From positions 3,507,043-3,571,042 of the forward strand of contig NZ_CP049801.1 in NCBI RefSeq assembly GCF_011578045.1: a DNA stretch of 64,000 bases, read 5' to 3'. The notes beneath the pieces are model-generated. The model did no database searches, was not told where the DNA came from, and worked only from the letters and a program-made list of their open reading frames with translations. This document shows, piece after piece, positions 41,147 through 50,142 of this stretch. Each line of letters begins with the position of its first letter. The stretch's first letter is position 1. A program made the translations under genes and the position numbers. This stretch comes from Acinetobacter shaoyimingii. GTDB lineage: Bacteria; Pseudomonadota; Gammaproteobacteria; Pseudomonadales; Moraxellaceae.

Positions 41147-41184
41147 AAAAAAGACAGTAGCGGCATCTTGCTACTGTCTTTTTT
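41147..41184. terminator. Bidirectional terminator between two small lipoprotein genes
   Basis: A perfect 15-bp stem (AAAAAAGACAGTAGC/GCTACTGTCTTTTTT) with an 8-base loop GGCATCTT. It serves the plus-strand lipoprotein and, on the other strand, the convergent lipoprotein gene at 41286-41534. Confidence 0.92.
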
Positions 41185-41285
41185 ATTTATGGACAGTGGT
41201 CAATTGCCCCACTGCTATACATCTAAATCATTTCAATTGCTTTAGTAGCTAAAAGCAGCAAGCGAAAATCGTCTTTTTTATTGCT

Positions 41286-41534
41286 TTATTGCGCAGGCGC
41301 TTGTGAAGATTCTGGCACATCTAATGGAGATGCTTGAACAGGCGCTTGCTGAATAGATGAATCACTTTGCGCTGCTGGGCTACTTTGAATACTTTGATCA
41401 GTCGATGCTGATGGAGCAGTCGCATCAGGAGACTGTGTTGTTTGAGCAGATTCTGGTGATTGAGTAGAGGTACATCCCACAATTGCGAAAGTAACGCCAG
41501 CAAAAACCAAAGACACTAGACCTAAATTTTTCAT
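41286..41534 (-). CDS. Small Ser/Gln/Pro-rich lipoprotein
   Basis: An 82-aa protein with a lipobox (AIVGC, Cys at about residue 21). The mature part is low-complexity (Ser, Gln, Ala, Pro, Thr) with no predicted fold. The composition suggests a disordered outer-membrane-anchored tail. Function is unknown. Its promoter side faces the large AT-rich gap before grpE. Confidence 0.7.
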   Translation of the reverse strand: MKNLGLVSLVFAGVTFAIVGCTSTQSPESAQTTQSPDATAPSASTDQSIQSSPAAQSDSSIQQAPVQASPLDVPESSQAPAQ

Positions 41535-42167
41535 AAAAAATATTCCTTTGTATTTAACAACACGAAATCTAATATTTGAGTTCGTGTGCCTATCATTCCT
41601 AATTTTTTTATTTAATGCGTTGAGTCTTAGTAAGAGTTTTAAATGGATAAAGTTGCAGTTCTGAAATTTTTGTAAAATGAATCGAACGGATAGATTAAGC
41701 TTTTTAAAATTCGAGTAAATACATATTTTTTAAATACTTTATGGATATAATTTCGATATAAATTAATCTTTTTTTAAAATGATTTTTTAGATACTCAATA
41801 ACATTATTAATATTTAGAACCAATACACTTACATTGTAATTAAAACATTTAGACAAAAAAAAGCTCATCCAAGAAGATAGGATGAGCTATGAAAAAGCAT
41901 ATTAAAAATAAATAGAAACTACAGCGTTAGTATCTGGTTAAATATAATACAGATGTTATACAAATATATAAAAGACTTTATATCTATTATTCTAGAGATT
42001 TTACATATAAATCAAATAATTATTACTATTTAAAATATATTGTGACACGAATCACACTTTATAAATAGTCTTTATCATGTCATTTTATTGATTTGACCTC
42101 ATTTAAGTTAAATCTAAAAAGCCCTTAAATGAAATTCACATTAATTCTTGAATAAATTTGTTTTTGG
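41535..42167. other. Long AT-rich intergenic region upstream of grpE
   Basis: About 630 bp without a coding gene I can support. It holds the promoter of the small lipoprotein (minus), an isolated terminator-like hairpin at 41862-41888 whose T-run is on the minus strand, and long A/T tracts. The sigma-32-like promoter of grpE begins at 42168. Confidence 0.6.
41862..41888 (-). terminator. Orphan terminator hairpin (minus strand)
   Basis: A 9-bp stem AGCTCATCC/GGATGAGCT with a 9-base loop is followed, on the minus strand, by a run of seven T. No annotated minus-strand gene lies to its right before grpE, so it may end a small RNA that starts at about 41.9-42.2 kb. Confidence 0.65.
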
Positions 42168-42193
42168 CTTGAATTTTTTCGAATAGCCCACAT
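42168..42193 (+). promoter_or_regulatory. Sigma-32-like heat-shock promoter of grpE
   Basis: CTTGAA at 42168-42173, a 13-bp spacer and CCCACAT at 42187-42193 match the sigma-32 consensus (CTTGAA-N13-15-CCCCATnT) with one or two differences. It lies about 120 bp before the grpE start. Confidence 0.7.
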
Positions 42194-42312
42194 GTCTTGA
42201 ATATTAATGAATTATATACTCATGGCAGTTCAGAATTAACGCCTTTGGTTTTATGCCTGATGCCGATAAAGGACTGTACATGTTTAAAAACCCATTCAAA
42301 CGGAGATCTTCC

Positions 42313-42858
42313 ATGGCAAATGAGCAAAACGATCAAAATCAAGACCTTCAACAAGAAGCTGTAGAGCAGCAAGAAGAAGCTGTTCAAGCTGAAAATGAAA
42401 CAGAAGTTACTGTTGAAGACTTACAAGCTCAAATTGCAACTTTGTCTGAAAGCCTTAAATACGAAAAAGCTGTTGCTGCAAATGCAAAATACGAAGCGGA
42501 AAAAACTAAAGAACGTTTAGAACGTGAAGCAGACACTGCGAAAAAATTTGCTTTAGAAAAATTTGCGAAAGAATTATTGGATTCTGTCGACAATCTTGAA
42601 CGTGCATTACAAGCTGCAGGTGAAGAGAAAACCCCTCTTTCTGAAGGTGTTGAATTGACATTGAAGTCACTACTAAACACTTTAGAAAAATTTGGTGTCG
42701 TGGCTGTTGATACTGAAAACGGTTTCAATGCAGATTTACACCAAGCCGTTGGTATTTCACCAGACGTAAAAGCGGGTGAAATTGGTGTGGTTTTACAAAA
42801 AGGGTATACCTTAGCTGGTCGTTTACTTCGCCCTGCCATGGTTATGGTTGGTCAATAA
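42313..42858 (+). CDS. grpE: Nucleotide exchange factor GrpE
   Basis: Homodimeric exchange factor for DnaK (181 aa). A disordered Gln/Glu-rich N-terminus (about 45 residues) is followed by the long helix (about 50-100, ending [15 protein letters not shown]) and the C-terminal beta domain with NPDLHQAV-like [10 protein letters not shown] and [17 protein letters not shown]. The ATG at 42313 (MANEQND) is chosen because GGAG lies 8 bp upstream and the N-terminus matches Acinetobacter GrpE; earlier in-frame ATGs would add 11 or 20 residues. Confidence 0.96.
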   Translation: MANEQNDQNQDLQQEAVEQQEEAVQAENETEVTVEDLQAQIATLSESLKYEKAVAANAKYEAEKTKERLEREADTAKKFALEKFAKELLDSVDNLERALQAAGEEKTPLSEGVELTLKSLLNTLEKFGVVAVDTENGFNADLHQAVGISPDVKAGEIGVVLQKGYTLAGRLLRPAMVMVGQ

Positions 42859-42901
42859 GGCAATAGATTCGAGAGTTTCTGAAATTTTTTTAAATTTTTT
42901 A

Positions 42902-42929
42902 CTTGAAAAAAAATCATTGGCTCTCATAT
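42902..42929 (+). promoter_or_regulatory. Sigma-32-like heat-shock promoter of dnaK
   Basis: CTTGAA at 42902-42907, a 14-bp spacer and TCTCATAT at 42922-42929 match the sigma-32 consensus with two differences in the -10 part. It lies 50 bp before the dnaK start in the 121-bp grpE-dnaK gap, so dnaK can be induced independently of grpE. Confidence 0.7.
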
Positions 42930-42979
42930 CGGATAACAAGCACAAACAATTGCAAAAATATTTTTGAGGAAACATCCAA

Positions 42980-44923
42980 ATGGCGAAAATCATTGGTATT
43001 GACTTAGGTACAACAAACTCATGTGTTGCTGTACTTGAAGGCGACAAAGTTAAAGTAATCGACAACGCAGAAGGCGCGCGTACAACTCCATCTATTATTG
43101 CGTATAAAGATGGTGAAATTCTTGTAGGTCAATCTGCTAAACGTCAAGCAGTGACTAACCCTAAAAATACATTATTCGCGATCAAACGTTTGATTGGTCG
43201 TAAGTACCAAGACCAAGCGGTTCAAAAAGACATCGGTCTTGTACCATACAAAATCATCAAAGCTGACAATGGCGATGCTTGGGTTGATGTAAACGATAAA
43301 AAACTTGCTCCACAACAAATCTCTGCTGAAATCTTGAAAAAGATGAAGAAAACAGCTGAAGATTACTTAGGCGAAACAGTAACTGAAGCGGTTATTACTG
43401 TTCCTGCGTACTTCAACGATGCTCAGCGTCAAGCGACTAAAGATGCAGGTAAAATTGCTGGTTTAGAAGTTAAACGTATCATCAACGAACCTACAGCAGC
43501 GGCTTTAGCGTTCGGTATGGACAAGAAAGAAGGCGACCGTAAAGTAGCTGTATACGACTTGGGTGGTGGTACTTTTGACGTATCAATCATCGAAATCGCA
43601 GATCTTGATGGCGACCAACAAATCGAAGTATTGTCTACAAACGGTGATACATTCCTTGGTGGTGAAGACTTCGATAACGCTTTAATTGAATACTTGGTGG
43701 AAGAATTCAAGAAGGAACAAAGTGTTAACTTGAAACAAGATCCACTTGCATTACAACGTTTGAAAGAAGCTGCTGAAAAAGCAAAAATTGAGCTTTCTTC
43801 TTCGAATGCAACTGAAATCAACCTTCCATACATTACAGCAGATGCGACTGGTCCTAAGCACTTAGTGATCAACGTGACTCGCTCTAAACTTGAAGGTTTG
43901 GTTGCTGATTTAGTTGCTCGTACAATTGAGCCTTGCCGTATTGCGCTTAAAGATGCTGGTCTTTCAACAAGCGACATCTCTGACGTAATTTTGGTTGGTG
44001 GTCAGTCTCGTATGCCACTTGTACAACAAAAAGTACAAGAATTCTTCGGTCGTGAGCCACGTAAAGACGTGAACCCAGACGAAGCTGTGGCAATGGGTGC
44101 TGCGATTCAAGGTGCTGTACTTTCAGGTGACAAAACTGACGTACTTCTTCTTGACGTAACGCCACTTACGCTTGGTATTGAAACAATGGGCGGTGTGTTA
44201 ACAGCAATCATTGAGAAAAACACCACGATTCCTGCGAAGAAATCTCAAGTGTTCTCAACTGCTGCGGACAACCAACCTGCTGTAGACATTTCGGTTTACC
44301 AAGGTGAACGTAAAATGGCTCAACAAAACAAATTGTTGGGTAACTTCCAATTAGGCGATATCCCACCTGCTCCACGTGGTGTGCCACAAATTGAAGTATC
44401 GTTCGACATCAACGCTGATGGTATCTTGAAAGTCTCTGCGAAAGACAAGAGCACTGGTAAAGAGCAATCAATTCAAATTAAAGCAAACTCAGGTTTGAGC
44501 GATGCTGAAATTGAAGCGATGATTAAAGATGCTGAAGCGAATGCTGAAGAAGATCGTAAGTTTGAAGAATTAGCGAAAGCACGTAACGAAGCTGATGCTC
44601 TCGTTGCTTCTGCTCAAAAAGCAGTGAAAGATCTTGGCGAACAAGTGACTGCTGATGAAAAAACTGCGATTGAAACTGCAGTTTCTGAACTTGAAGCTTC
44701 TACGAAAGAAAATGACGTAGATGCGATTAAAGCGAAAACTGAAGCGCTTCAAAACATCATCATGCCAATTAGCCAACGTGCTTATGAAGCGGCTCAAGGC
44801 GCTCAAGGTGGTGCTGAAGGTTTTGATCCTAACGCATTCCAAGGCGGTGAAGGTCAATCTCAAAAAGCAGACGATGGCGTTGTAGATGCTGAGTTCACTG
44901 AAGTTAAAGATGACAAAAAATAA
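42980..44923 (+). CDS. dnaK: Chaperone DnaK (Hsp70)
   Basis: ATP-dependent Hsp70 of 647 aa. The nucleotide-binding domain starts [15 protein letters not shown], with [13 protein letters not shown] near residue 195 and [12 protein letters not shown] near 335. The interdomain linker [10 protein letters not shown] lies near 390, followed by the substrate-binding domain and a C-terminal Gly/Gln stretch ending [21 protein letters not shown] precedes the ATG. No dnaJ follows; a terminator at 44941 closes the unit. Confidence 0.98.
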   Translation: MAKIIGIDLGTTNSCVAVLEGDKVKVIDNAEGARTTPSIIAYKDGEILVGQSAKRQAVTNPKNTLFAIKRLIGRKYQDQAVQKDIGLVPYKIIKADNGDAWVDVNDKKLAPQQISAEILKKMKKTAEDYLGETVTEAVITVPAYFNDAQRQATKDAGKIAGLEVKRIINEPTAAALAFGMDKKEGDRKVAVYDLGGGTFDVSIIEIADLDGDQQIEVLSTNGDTFLGGEDFDNALIEYLVEEFKKEQSVNLKQDPLALQRLKEAAEKAKIELSSSNATEINLPYITADATGPKHLVINVTRSKLEGLVADLVARTIEPCRIALKDAGLSTSDISDVILVGGQSRMPLVQQKVQEFFGREPRKDVNPDEAVAMGAAIQGAVLSGDKTDVLLLDVTPLTLGIETMGGVLTAIIEKNTTIPAKKSQVFSTAADNQPAVDISVYQGERKMAQQNKLLGNFQLGDIPPAPRGVPQIEVSFDINADGILKVSAKDKSTGKEQSIQIKANSGLSDAEIEAMIKDAEANAEEDRKFEELAKARNEADALVASAQKAVKDLGEQVTADEKTAIETAVSELEASTKENDVDAIKAKTEALQNIIMPISQRAYEAAQGAQGGAEGFDPNAFQGGEGQSQKADDGVVDAEFTEVKDDKK

Positions 44924-44940
44924 TTTGTCGCTTTAAATAA

Positions 44941-44966
44941 AAAAACCGCGCGAAAGCGCGGTTTTT
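44941..44966 (+). terminator. dnaK terminator
   Basis: An 11-bp stem AAAAACCGCGC/GCGCGGTTTTT with a GAAA tetraloop, followed by T, lies 18 bp after the dnaK stop. Confidence 0.93.
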
Positions 44967-45009
44967 TAATGCGTATATAATCAGAAGACAATAAAAATAA
45001 GGATGCTCT

Positions 45010-45372
45010 ATGTTAATTTCTGAAGTTGTAAAAATAACTGGTCTATCAATTCATACCCTGCGTTATTATGAAAAGGAAGGTTTACTTAAAAATATTTATC
45101 GTAATCAATCAGGACGACGTGAATATGATCAACGTGATTTAGACTGGTTAATTTGGATAAAACGCCTTAAATCTACTGGAATGCCTCTGAATCAAATTAA
45201 AAAATTTTCTTCCTTAAGACAACAAGGTAATCAAACATTAAATTTGCGACAGCAAATGTTAATAGAACATTCTGAAGTTTTGAAGCAAGAAATACAGCGA
45301 ATGAATGATGAATTAAATATCGTAAATTACAAAATTGAATTTTATGAGAAAAAAAAGCTTGAGCTAGAGTGA
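45010..45372 (+). CDS. MerR-family transcriptional regulator
   Basis: A 120-aa regulator with the N-terminal winged helix-turn-helix of MerR proteins (ISEVVKITGLSIHTLRYYEKEGLL, then REYDQRDLDWLIWI) and a C-terminal dimerisation helix. No cysteine motif for metal binding is seen, so it is closer to the small-molecule or redox-type members. It lies 48 bp before a monooxygenase-like gene that it probably controls. Confidence 0.9.
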   Translation: MLISEVVKITGLSIHTLRYYEKEGLLKNIYRNQSGRREYDQRDLDWLIWIKRLKSTGMPLNQIKKFSSLRQQGNQTLNLRQQMLIEHSEVLKQEIQRMNDELNIVNYKIEFYEKKKLELE

Positions 45373-45419
45373 ACTCTACTTGATAGCATTTTATTGACTG
45401 ATCTAATGAGGAATATAAA

Positions 45420-45719
45420 ATGCTAAAATCTGGCTTTTACATCACAGCTGAATTAAAGATTACTAATTCAAATAAAATTTCCGAAACCGTACAATGTTTA
45501 AAAAAATTATGCGAACAAACTGTCTTAGAGTCAGGATGTACGCTCTTTCAGCTACATCAGTGTTTAAATGACCCCACTCGGTTATTACTTTGGGAAAGAT
45601 ATAATACTGAAGCAGATTACAACTATCATTTCGAACAAGGTTATACAAAAGCGTACCTAAGCCTAAATCTAACCGAAGTCATTCAATGCTTTAAATCGAA
45701 TATTATTTCTAATGATTAA
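45420..45719 (+). CDS. Antibiotic-biosynthesis-monooxygenase-like (ABM) protein
   Basis: A 99-aa single-domain dimeric alpha+beta barrel protein. The pattern 'LKKLCEQTVLESGCTLFQLHQCLNDPTRLLLWERYNTEADYNYHFE' is the typical ABM/quinol monooxygenase strand-helix order. GAGGAA lies 8 bp before the ATG. It is likely cotranscribed with the MerR gene upstream. The exact substrate is unknown. Confidence 0.82.
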   Translation: MLKSGFYITAELKITNSNKISETVQCLKKLCEQTVLESGCTLFQLHQCLNDPTRLLLWERYNTEADYNYHFEQGYTKAYLSLNLTEVIQCFKSNIISND

Positions 45720-45747
45720 TAAGTTGTAATTTTAGAAATTTTAATAA

Positions 45748-46599
45748 TCATGAATCAACCGATCTTTCACTTTGCAAAAAGTTAAAGATCGAATTCACCC
45801 AAATAAACAGAATAAAGCATCGCTCTTGGGTAAAACGATCCAAAATTGCGCCATGCAAAATGGCATTACGATCATTATTCATGGGGTAAGTGCTGTCAAT
45901 TTTATAAGCATCCAGTTTTACGAAATATGGATCCATATGCTTGGCAATTAAAAGTTTTTCTTTCATGCCTTTAATGACTTTATACGGCGTAATTTTTGTA
46001 TGCTGAATATAAGGTCCCATGTAAATGTCTTCATTTTTTGACTTAATCAACATTTTCTTTTCAAATAAATAATCCGTCAAAATCCCTTCAAGTTGAGCAT
46101 ATAACAGCGTCAAACACCCTGCGTAAAATCCTAATTCATACAGTTGAAAAGCTTCTTTCAGCACCGCTTCCCTTTGACTAAAATTTTCTCCTAACTGAAT
46201 GTTGCTAAACTGAGAAAAAAATAAGTCTTTAAAATAGGCGGTCTTGATAACATCAAAAATATGAACATCATCTGGATGCTGTTCATTTTCATAAATGAGC
46301 TGAATCAGACAGGCTAAAGAGATAGTTTCATGGGCATGCGAAAAATTTTCATTGTTCTTTAAATCATGGAAAAGTTTGGTCAGGTAAGGTTCAAACTTCT
46401 GTAATTTCTCAATCCGCTCAATAAAATGCGTAAATTTTTCTGGATCAATATTTTTTAAAAGATCTTGAATTTCTGTCGCAATAGGCAAAATCACTTGGCT
46501 GAGTTTATGACCAATAACATAGACACCTAATGCAATTTTTTGGATGCCTTTATAAAATTCTGATTGATTATTAGGTTCTTTTTTTTGGAAACTTTTCAT
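45748..46599 (-). CDS. Hypothetical protein with HEPN-like C-terminal motif
   Basis: A 283-aa, mostly helical cytoplasmic protein of no family I can name. Near the C-terminus the block NNDRNAILHGAILDRF contains Arg-x4-His, the motif of HEPN domains, in the 'NR-x-x-I-L-H-G' context found in several abortive-infection-type and uncharacterised proteins. The middle block LYELGFYAGCLTLLYAQLEGILTDYLF is also typical of that group. Two adjacent ATGs exist; the second is taken. It is a lone gene between the monooxygenase and ABC-F genes. RNase activity is a possibility, not shown. Confidence 0.65.
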   Translation of the reverse strand: MKSFQKKEPNNQSEFYKGIQKIALGVYVIGHKLSQVILPIATEIQDLLKNIDPEKFTHFIERIEKLQKFEPYLTKLFHDLKNNENFSHAHETISLACLIQLIYENEQHPDDVHIFDVIKTAYFKDLFFSQFSNIQLGENFSQREAVLKEAFQLYELGFYAGCLTLLYAQLEGILTDYLFEKKMLIKSKNEDIYMGPYIQHTKITPYKVIKGMKEKLLIAKHMDPYFVKLDAYKIDSTYPMNNDRNAILHGAILDRFTQERCFILFIWVNSIFNFLQSERSVDS

Positions 46600-46695
46600 C
46601 ATTCTCGACCGAATGGCTGGCTATGCAGAATATATTGATTATAAGCCTCTACTCCAAATGAGATATTTGATTTTTGCAAATCTTGAGAACTATAA

Positions 46696-46721
46696 AAAAG
46701 CCCAATTTACATTGGGCTTTT
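46696..46721 (-). terminator. Terminator after the ABC-F gene
   Basis: An 11-bp stem AAAAGCCCAAT/ATTGGGCTTTT with a TTAC loop, T-rich on the minus strand. It lies 30 bp after the ABC-F stop codon. Confidence 0.9.
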
Positions 46722-46751
46722 CAAGCGTTCTTTCAACATTTAGCTTTGCAA

Positions 46752-48689
46752 TTAATCTTCAAATGAACTTTCTAATTCCTCAAGCTCCATCATCAGTTCA
46801 AGCATTTTTTCCTCTGCTTGTTCTAACTTAACTTTAAGCTCTGTTTGTTCATTCATCAATTTCAGCAAATCATCTTTACGCGCAGCCTCATACAGCGCTG
46901 TATCTGCCAAAGCTTCTTCAATCTGCACTAAACGAGGTTGAATCTTAGCTATTTCAGCTTCTAATTTTTCAATATTCTTACGTACAGGACGGCTCAATTC
47001 ACGACGGCGTGCTGCTTCTTTACGCTGCGCTTCTTTATCGCCTTTTGAAGCAACAGGCTTGTCAACCACTTGCGATTTCACAGGAGCAGCAGGCTTTTGA
47101 CCATTTTTCATCATCTCGACACGGGCTTGACGTAACCAGTCTGCATAAGCAACCAAATCACCTTCAAACTCACGACTCACACCACCATGCACCAAAATAA
47201 GTTCATCGCAGACACTTGCCACCAATTGACGTTCATGTGATACAAGAACCACTGCCCCTTCATAATCTTGCAGTGCCATGGTCAATGCATGACGCATATC
47301 TAAATCTAAATGGTTAGTTGGCTCATCCAGAATCAACACATTTGGACGTTGCCATACGATTAAAGCCAAAGCCAATCGAGCACGTTCACCACCAGAGAAG
47401 CTTTCACTTGGCGTATCCATTCGTTCACCAGAGAAGCCAAAACTGCCTAAGAATGAACGTAAACTTGCTTCACTGATTTTCTTATCTGCAATACGTGCTA
47501 ACTGCAACATTGGACTAGCATTACCATCCAAAGCATCCATTTGATGCTGTGCAAAGTAACCGATATTGAGCAATTCAGAATCTTTACGCTGACCTTTTAA
47601 AAGCTTTAGATCACCCACTAACGATTTAATCAGTGTCGATTTACCTGCACCATTCATCCCCAATAAACCAATACGGCTGGTCGGTGTGATTTGTAAATTC
47701 ACATTGGTGACAATCAACTTATCACCATAACCAATATCAGCATGTTCAAGCTGAAGTAATGGTGAACTCATTTTGGTCGGTTCACGGAAACTAAAGGTAA
47801 ACGGCGTATCGACATGTGCAGCAGACAATTCCTGCATACGTTCAAGCTGTTTAATACGGCTTTGTGCTTGTTTGGCTTTGGTTGCTTGTGCTTTAAAACG
47901 GTCAATATATTTTTGCAAATGTGCACGTGTTTCTAATTGTTTTTCATAAGCCTGTTGTTGCTGTGCTAAACGTTCACTACGAGTGCGCTCAAAAGTAGAA
48001 TAGTTGCCTGTATATAAGGTTAACTCACGATTTTCGATATGAAGAATATGATCGGTAATGGCATCTAAGAAATCACGGTCATGTGAAATCAAAATGAGTG
48101 TACCTTCGTAGGCTTTTAACCAATCTTCTAACCACAAAATTGCATCTAAGTCTAAGTGGTTGGTGGGTTCGTCAAGGAGGAGTAAATCTGAACGGCTCAT
48201 CAGGGTACGTGCCAAGTTCAGACGCATACGCCAACCACCTGAGAAGCTTGAAACACTCAGTTCAGATTGATGCTCAAAGAAGCCCAAGCCCGCCATGAGC
48301 TGTGATGCTTTTGAAGCGGCTGAATAGCCATTAATTTCATCAAAACGACCATACAAATGTGCCAATTCATCATTGGACAATTGATCAGGATGATCCAGTT
48401 TATGCTGAATATCCCAATACTCTTCATCACCAGATAAAACAAAATCAATGGCTTTCATATCGAGGGCTTTGATTTCCTGCGCCATATGCGCAACCGTCCA
48501 AACCGCAGGACGTGTCAGTGAACCACCATCCGATTCCATGCCACCTAACAGCGCAGAAAATAGGGTTGATTTACCCGCACCATTGACCCCTGTTAGACCA
48601 ATTTTCCAGCCTGGATGCAATTGCATAGATGCTTTTTCAAATAAAATACGTCCACTGCGTCGAATCGTAAGTTGGTCTAACTGAATCAT
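46752..48689 (-). CDS. ABC-F family ATPase (YheS/Uup-like)
   Basis: Soluble ABC-F protein of 645 aa with two nucleotide-binding domains and no transmembrane part; such proteins act on ribosomes. First domain: Walker A GVNGAGKS near residue 35, signature SFSGGWRMRLNLA near 150, and Walker B LLLLDEPTNHLD. A linker arm (about 240-300) follows. Second domain: GMNGAGKS near 350, SFSGGERARLALA and LILDEPTNHLD. A C-terminal coiled coil (about 560-640) is present, as in YheS. It lies upstream (on the minus strand) of a terminator at 46696 and downstream of tyrS with its own gap. Confidence 0.93.
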   Translation of the reverse strand: MIQLDQLTIRRSGRILFEKASMQLHPGWKIGLTGVNGAGKSTLFSALLGGMESDGGSLTRPAVWTVAHMAQEIKALDMKAIDFVLSGDEEYWDIQHKLDHPDQLSNDELAHLYGRFDEINGYSAASKASQLMAGLGFFEHQSELSVSSFSGGWRMRLNLARTLMSRSDLLLLDEPTNHLDLDAILWLEDWLKAYEGTLILISHDRDFLDAITDHILHIENRELTLYTGNYSTFERTRSERLAQQQQAYEKQLETRAHLQKYIDRFKAQATKAKQAQSRIKQLERMQELSAAHVDTPFTFSFREPTKMSSPLLQLEHADIGYGDKLIVTNVNLQITPTSRIGLLGMNGAGKSTLIKSLVGDLKLLKGQRKDSELLNIGYFAQHQMDALDGNASPMLQLARIADKKISEASLRSFLGSFGFSGERMDTPSESFSGGERARLALALIVWQRPNVLILDEPTNHLDLDMRHALTMALQDYEGAVVLVSHERQLVASVCDELILVHGGVSREFEGDLVAYADWLRQARVEMMKNGQKPAAPVKSQVVDKPVASKGDKEAQRKEAARRRELSRPVRKNIEKLEAEIAKIQPRLVQIEEALADTALYEAARKDDLLKLMNEQTELKVKLEQAEEKMLELMMELEELESSFED

Positions 48690-48800
48690 GAATAATTAAC
48701 TATTGAGACTTGGATGGCGCATTTTAAAGGATAAATACGATCAGAACCAAAAATTATCAAATTTATTAAAAAATAGTCATTTTTGGAAAAATAGAAATAA

Positions 48801-48828
48801 AAAAAGCCACCCGATTGGGTGGCTTTTT
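48801..48828 (-). terminator. tyrS terminator
   Basis: A 12-bp stem AAAAAGCCACCC/GGGTGGCTTTTT with a GATT loop, 18 bp after the tyrS stop, T-rich on the minus strand and preceded by further A/T so it can act both ways. Confidence 0.92.
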
Positions 48829-48846
48829 AAATGGCATAAGCAATGA

Positions 48847-50061
48847 TTAGTCAGTGAATGTTACTTTAGCAATGGCTTTTTTCCCTGCTTGTACAATCAC
48901 TGTTTTGTTTTCATTAATGGAGAATGATGCATCGACCACTTCCCAATCGATTTTAACGGCTCCACGTGAAACAGCATCTTTTGCTTGTGCTGCATTTTTG
49001 GTTAAACCTGCTGCACGAACAATAGAAGCAATAAACATTTCACCACCAAATTCAGCACGTGAAATGGTCACTTCTGGCGTACCTTCAGGAAGTTCACCAT
49101 CAGTAATAATGTTTCCTGCGCCTTTATGTGCATGCGCCGCAGCTTCCGCACCATGGAAACGCTCTACCAACTCAAGTGCGAGAATCTTTTTCACTTCTTG
49201 AGGGTTACGCCCTTCTTCGATTTCTTTCAACAATTGCTGAATTTCTTCGATAGACTTGAAGCTTAAAAGATCGAAATAGCGTTCAATTAAACTGTCTGGC
49301 ATCGAAAGAACTTTTTGGTACATTGCACCTGGTGCATCAAATACCCCAATGTAGTTACCCAAAGATTTAGACATTTTATTCACGCCGTCTAAACCTTCAA
49401 GAATTGGCACCGTAATACAAACTTGTGCTTCTTGATCATAACGACCTTGAAGAGTACGCCCCATTAACAAGTTAAAGGTTTGGTCTGTACCACCCAATTC
49501 AACATCTGCTTCTAATGCAACAGAGTCATAACCTTGAACCAATGGATATAAGAACTCGTGAATCGCAATCGGTTGCTGGTTGTTATAACGCTTGGTGAAG
49601 TCATCACGTTCGAGCATACGTGCAACTGTTTGCTGTGAAGCCAGTTGAATCAAATCCGCCGCTGTTTTTTGTGCAAACCATTCAGAGTTAAACACCACTT
49701 TGGTTTTGTTCGGATCTAAAATTTTGAATACTTGTTCTTGATAGGTTTTGGCATTTTCTAAAACTTGCTCACGAGACAATGGTGGACGTGTCGCACTCTT
49801 GCCTGTTGGGTCCCCGATCATTGCCGTGTAATCACCAATCAAGAAAAACACTTCATGACCTAGATCTTGAAAGACTTTTAGTTTATTAATTAAAACTGTA
49901 TGTCCCAAATGTAAATCTGGTGCAGTCGGGTCAAAACCCGCTTTAATTTTTAGAGGACGATTCTGTTTGAGTTTCTTTAAAAGATCTTCTTCAGAAATGA
50001 TCTCATGTGTGCCTCGTTGGATGAGGGCAAGTTGTTCTTCAGCTGGCAGGAAATTTGACAT
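48847..50061 (-). CDS. tyrS: Tyrosyl-tRNA synthetase
   Basis: Class I synthetase (404 aa). The HIGH-type motif [11 protein letters not shown] lies near residue 50, preceded by [14 protein letters not shown]. The KMSKS loop ([10 protein letters not shown]) lies near 230. The C-terminal S4-like RNA-binding domain (about 340-400) includes [13 protein letters not shown]. The start was set at ATG 50061 ([10 protein letters not shown]); six extra upstream residues are possible but less likely. It is divergent from anmK. Confidence 0.97.
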   Translation of the reverse strand: MSNFLPAEEQLALIQRGTHEIISEEDLLKKLKQNRPLKIKAGFDPTAPDLHLGHTVLINKLKVFQDLGHEVFFLIGDYTAMIGDPTGKSATRPPLSREQVLENAKTYQEQVFKILDPNKTKVVFNSEWFAQKTAADLIQLASQQTVARMLERDDFTKRYNNQQPIAIHEFLYPLVQGYDSVALEADVELGGTDQTFNLLMGRTLQGRYDQEAQVCITVPILEGLDGVNKMSKSLGNYIGVFDAPGAMYQKVLSMPDSLIERYFDLLSFKSIEEIQQLLKEIEEGRNPQEVKKILALELVERFHGAEAAAHAHKGAGNIITDGELPEGTPEVTISRAEFGGEMFIASIVRAAGLTKNAAQAKDAVSRGAVKIDWEVVDASFSINENKTVIVQAGKKAIAKVTFTD

Positions 50062-50142
50062 CACAAAACCCAAATACATCAGTTATTCAATTTGTGCGAT
50101 ATACTAACATTTTTTCAGCAGAATGCAGGCGAACTAAATAAC

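Noticed and set aside
42429..42839. 136-codon frame opposite grpE, and 182-codon frame opposite dnaK
   Set aside because: Shadow frames caused by codon bias of strongly expressed genes; biased Ser/Phe/Arg composition and no signals.
43557..44923. Search for dnaJ or a stress operon continuing after dnaK
   Set aside because: A strong terminator follows dnaK and the next gene is a MerR regulator; dnaJ is simply not in this window.
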